Shown here one piece after another: positions 62,798 to 64,000 of a stretch of 64,000 nucleotides of DNA. This DNA comes from Ensifer adhaerens (lineage in GTDB: Bacteria > Pseudomonadota > Alphaproteobacteria > Rhizobiales > Rhizobiaceae). The position numbers were made by a program, and so were the translations under genes. The notes beneath the pieces were generated by a model. It saw only the letters and a program-made list of their open reading frames with translations, ran no database searches and was not told where the DNA came from. Where the stretch lies: positions 3,936,001 to 4,000,000 of the forward strand of contig NZ_CP015880.1 of the NCBI RefSeq assembly GCF_000697965.2. Reading direction: 5' to 3'. Within the stretch, counting starts at the first letter, position 1, and each line of letters starts with the position of its first letter.

Positions 62798-63470
62798 AGT
62801 GCGGAACGGGGGTGACGCCGCGCACGCGCTCGGCAAGCAGCGGCCGGAAGGAGGGGCGGGACTTCAGCCGCTGGTACCACTCCTTGGCGCTCGGGGCGTC
62901 CGACCAGTCGATTTCGCCGAGATAATCGAGCACGGACACCGTCGCGGCGGCGGCAAGATCGGCATAGGAAATCCGGTCGCCGGCAAGCCAGGTGCGCGTG
63001 CCCGCGAGCCAGGAGAGATACTTCATATGCTGGCGGATGTTGGCGCGCGAGGTCCGCAGGACCTTGCTGTCGGGTGCGCCGCCGCCCTGGTCCGGCGTCA
63101 TCTGCAGCTTGAAGATCCGCTCGCGCACCAGCGGCCGCGTCACATCGGCTTCCATCTTCTGCAGGAACCATTCGACCAGCCGGCGGATTTCCGCGCGCTG
63201 GAACGGATCCTCGGCCAGAAGGCGGCGATCCCGCTTCATGATGCCGTTCGTCTCGTCGAGATATTCCGAGATGATCGTCGCCCCACAGAGCGCCCTCATA
63301 CTGTCGTCAACATAGACCGGTAGCGTTCCGGCCGGGTTCAAAGCCAGGAAGTCGCGCCGGTTCTCCCAGGGCTGCTCGTCCGTCAATTCCGTCTGGTAGC
63401 CGTATTCCGAAAGGATCAGGCGAACGAAGCGTGAAGCGGCGGACATGGGGTGGTGATACAGTGTCGGCAT
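62778..63470 (-). CDS. Glutathione S-transferase
   Basis: A 230-residue GST. N-domain: [20 protein letters not shown] with a Ser-type active site, [17 protein letters not shown] and [11 protein letters not shown]-domain: [20 protein letters not shown]. The 3' end overlaps queG by 20 bases, and the three genes GST-queG-SDR form one operon. It is divergent from uppP. Confidence 0.9.
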   Translation of the reverse strand: MPTLYHHPMSAASRFVRLILSEYGYQTELTDEQPWENRRDFLALNPAGTLPVYVDDSMRALCGATIISEYLDETNGIMKRDRRLLAEDPFQRAEIRRLVEWFLQKMEADVTRPLVRERIFKLQMTPDQGGGAPDSKVLRTSRANIRQHMKYLSWLAGTRTWLAGDRISYADLAAAATVSVLDYLGEIDWSDAPSAKEWYQRLKSRPSFRPLLAERVRGVTPVPHYADLDF

Positions 63471-63631
63471 CGATGATCTGGCTTCTCAGGGCTTTGGCTT
63501 GGGGGCGTCAGCGTGGCGGCGCAAGCGTCTGGCCACGGCTCATGTGTTAGAGCTATAGAAATTTGTGGTGGCAAACACAAGCGAATCAGCCTTTTCCTCC
63601 CACTCCAAAACTTGTCAGGAAATTCTCATAT

Positions 63632-64000
63632 ATGGCGGATCAATCGATCATCAGTGCGCTTGTCCTCGGTCTGATCGAGGGCCTGACGGAGTTCATCCCC
63701 GTCTCATCGACGGCGCACGTCCTTCTCGCCGGCCACTTCCTCGGCTTCAAGTCGCCGGGCAACACCTTCGCCGTCCTCATCCAGCTCGGCGCCATTCTGG
63801 CGATCCTGCTCGTCTATTTCCAGAAGCTTCTGTCGATCGCGCTGGCGTTGCCGACAAGCATCAAGGCGCGCCGCTTCGTCGTGTCAGTGCTGCTCGCCTT
63901 CCTGCCGGCGGCGGTCATCGGTGCCATTGCCCATGATTTCATCAAGACGGTGCTGTTCGAGACGCCTGTCCTGATCTGCGTCGTACTGATCGTCGGCGGC
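63632..64000 (+). CDS. uppP: Undecaprenyl-diphosphatase UppP (partial, cut by window end)
   Basis: The first 123 residues of BacA/UppP, the membrane phosphatase that recycles undecaprenyl pyrophosphate for peptidoglycan and other glycans. The signature [19 protein letters not shown] (the catalytic Glu-rich motif) follows [15 protein letters not shown]; helices then run through [27 protein letters not shown] and [11 protein letters not shown]. The reading frame is open to the window end. ATG at 63632 is the family start. Confidence 0.95.
   Translation, partial: MADQSIISALVLGLIEGLTEFIPVSSTAHVLLAGHFLGFKSPGNTFAVLIQLGAILAILLVYFQKLLSIALALPTSIKARRFVVSVLLAFLPAAVIGAIAHDFIKTVLFETPVLICVVLIVGG

Overview
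The window is typical of an alphaproteobacterial chromosome of the Rhizobiaceae, most like Sinorhizobium/Ensifer. The reasons are the high GC content, an Irr-type iron box in front of a membrane-bound ferritin (mbfA), an ATT start codon on infC, an imelysin/di-haem oxidoreductase cluster, palindromic intergenic repeats of the kind seen in rhizobia, and many small enzymes paired with divergent regulators. This placement is inference from gene content; no database comparison was possible. No rRNA, tRNA, CRISPR array, transposase or integrase was seen. The window reads as core chromosome with local accessory cassettes.

Layout. 1-6,700: translation and envelope genes (efp, cyclopropane fatty acid synthase, a permuted NlpC/P60-like protein, mbfA, a transglutaminase-like peptidase, an alpha/beta hydrolase, infC). 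6,700-10,105: two secreted aspartate-rich proteins (the second with a PepSY-like tail) followed by an overlapping OmpR-family response regulator and a PhoQ-like histidine kinase. This cassette sits between infC and rpmI-rplT, which are adjacent in most bacteria. 10,300-15,500: rpmI, rplT, a small kinase-like gene, pheS, pheT. 15,550-23,220: small metabolic enzymes and regulators (VOC and NTF2-like proteins, two aldo/keto reductases, LysR, M15-like protein, GNAT, Gfo/Idh oxidoreductase, a four-helix membrane protein divergent from an XRE regulator). 23,220-27,545: a compact operon (GT2 glycosyltransferase, methyltransferase, SMR-like transporter, small membrane protein) divergent from a large STT3-like membrane protein, probably a lipid-linked sugar system.

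27,600-51,900: xseA and a long run of small genes, many arranged as regulator plus divergent target (MarR/EamA, MarR/GST, Lrp/aminotransferase, OhrR-like/secreted hydrolase); an ArsR gene instead heads an operon with an AHSA1 protein. Palindromic operators are visible in most of these gaps. Also here are an M29 aminopeptidase, a metallo-beta-lactamase fold hydrolase, ybaK, guaA, an MTA/SAH nucleosidase, a PaaI thioesterase and TspO. 51,900-58,300: a minus-strand iron-linked cluster of imelysin, di-haem oxidoreductase, second imelysin and DUF1513 protein, with a CorA-type transporter between the last two. 58,470-64,000: rRNA methyltransferase, an RlpA-like protein, an AT-rich 440-base gap, an SDR-queG-GST operon with overlapping reading frames, and the start of uppP, cut by the window end.

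The most promising unexplained unit is the poly-aspartate/PepSY two-component cassette at 6,700-10,105. A tandem 8-base direct repeat with an 11-base period lies upstream of its first gene and has the form of an OmpR-family binding site. Second is the STT3-like protein with its divergent glycosyltransferase operon.
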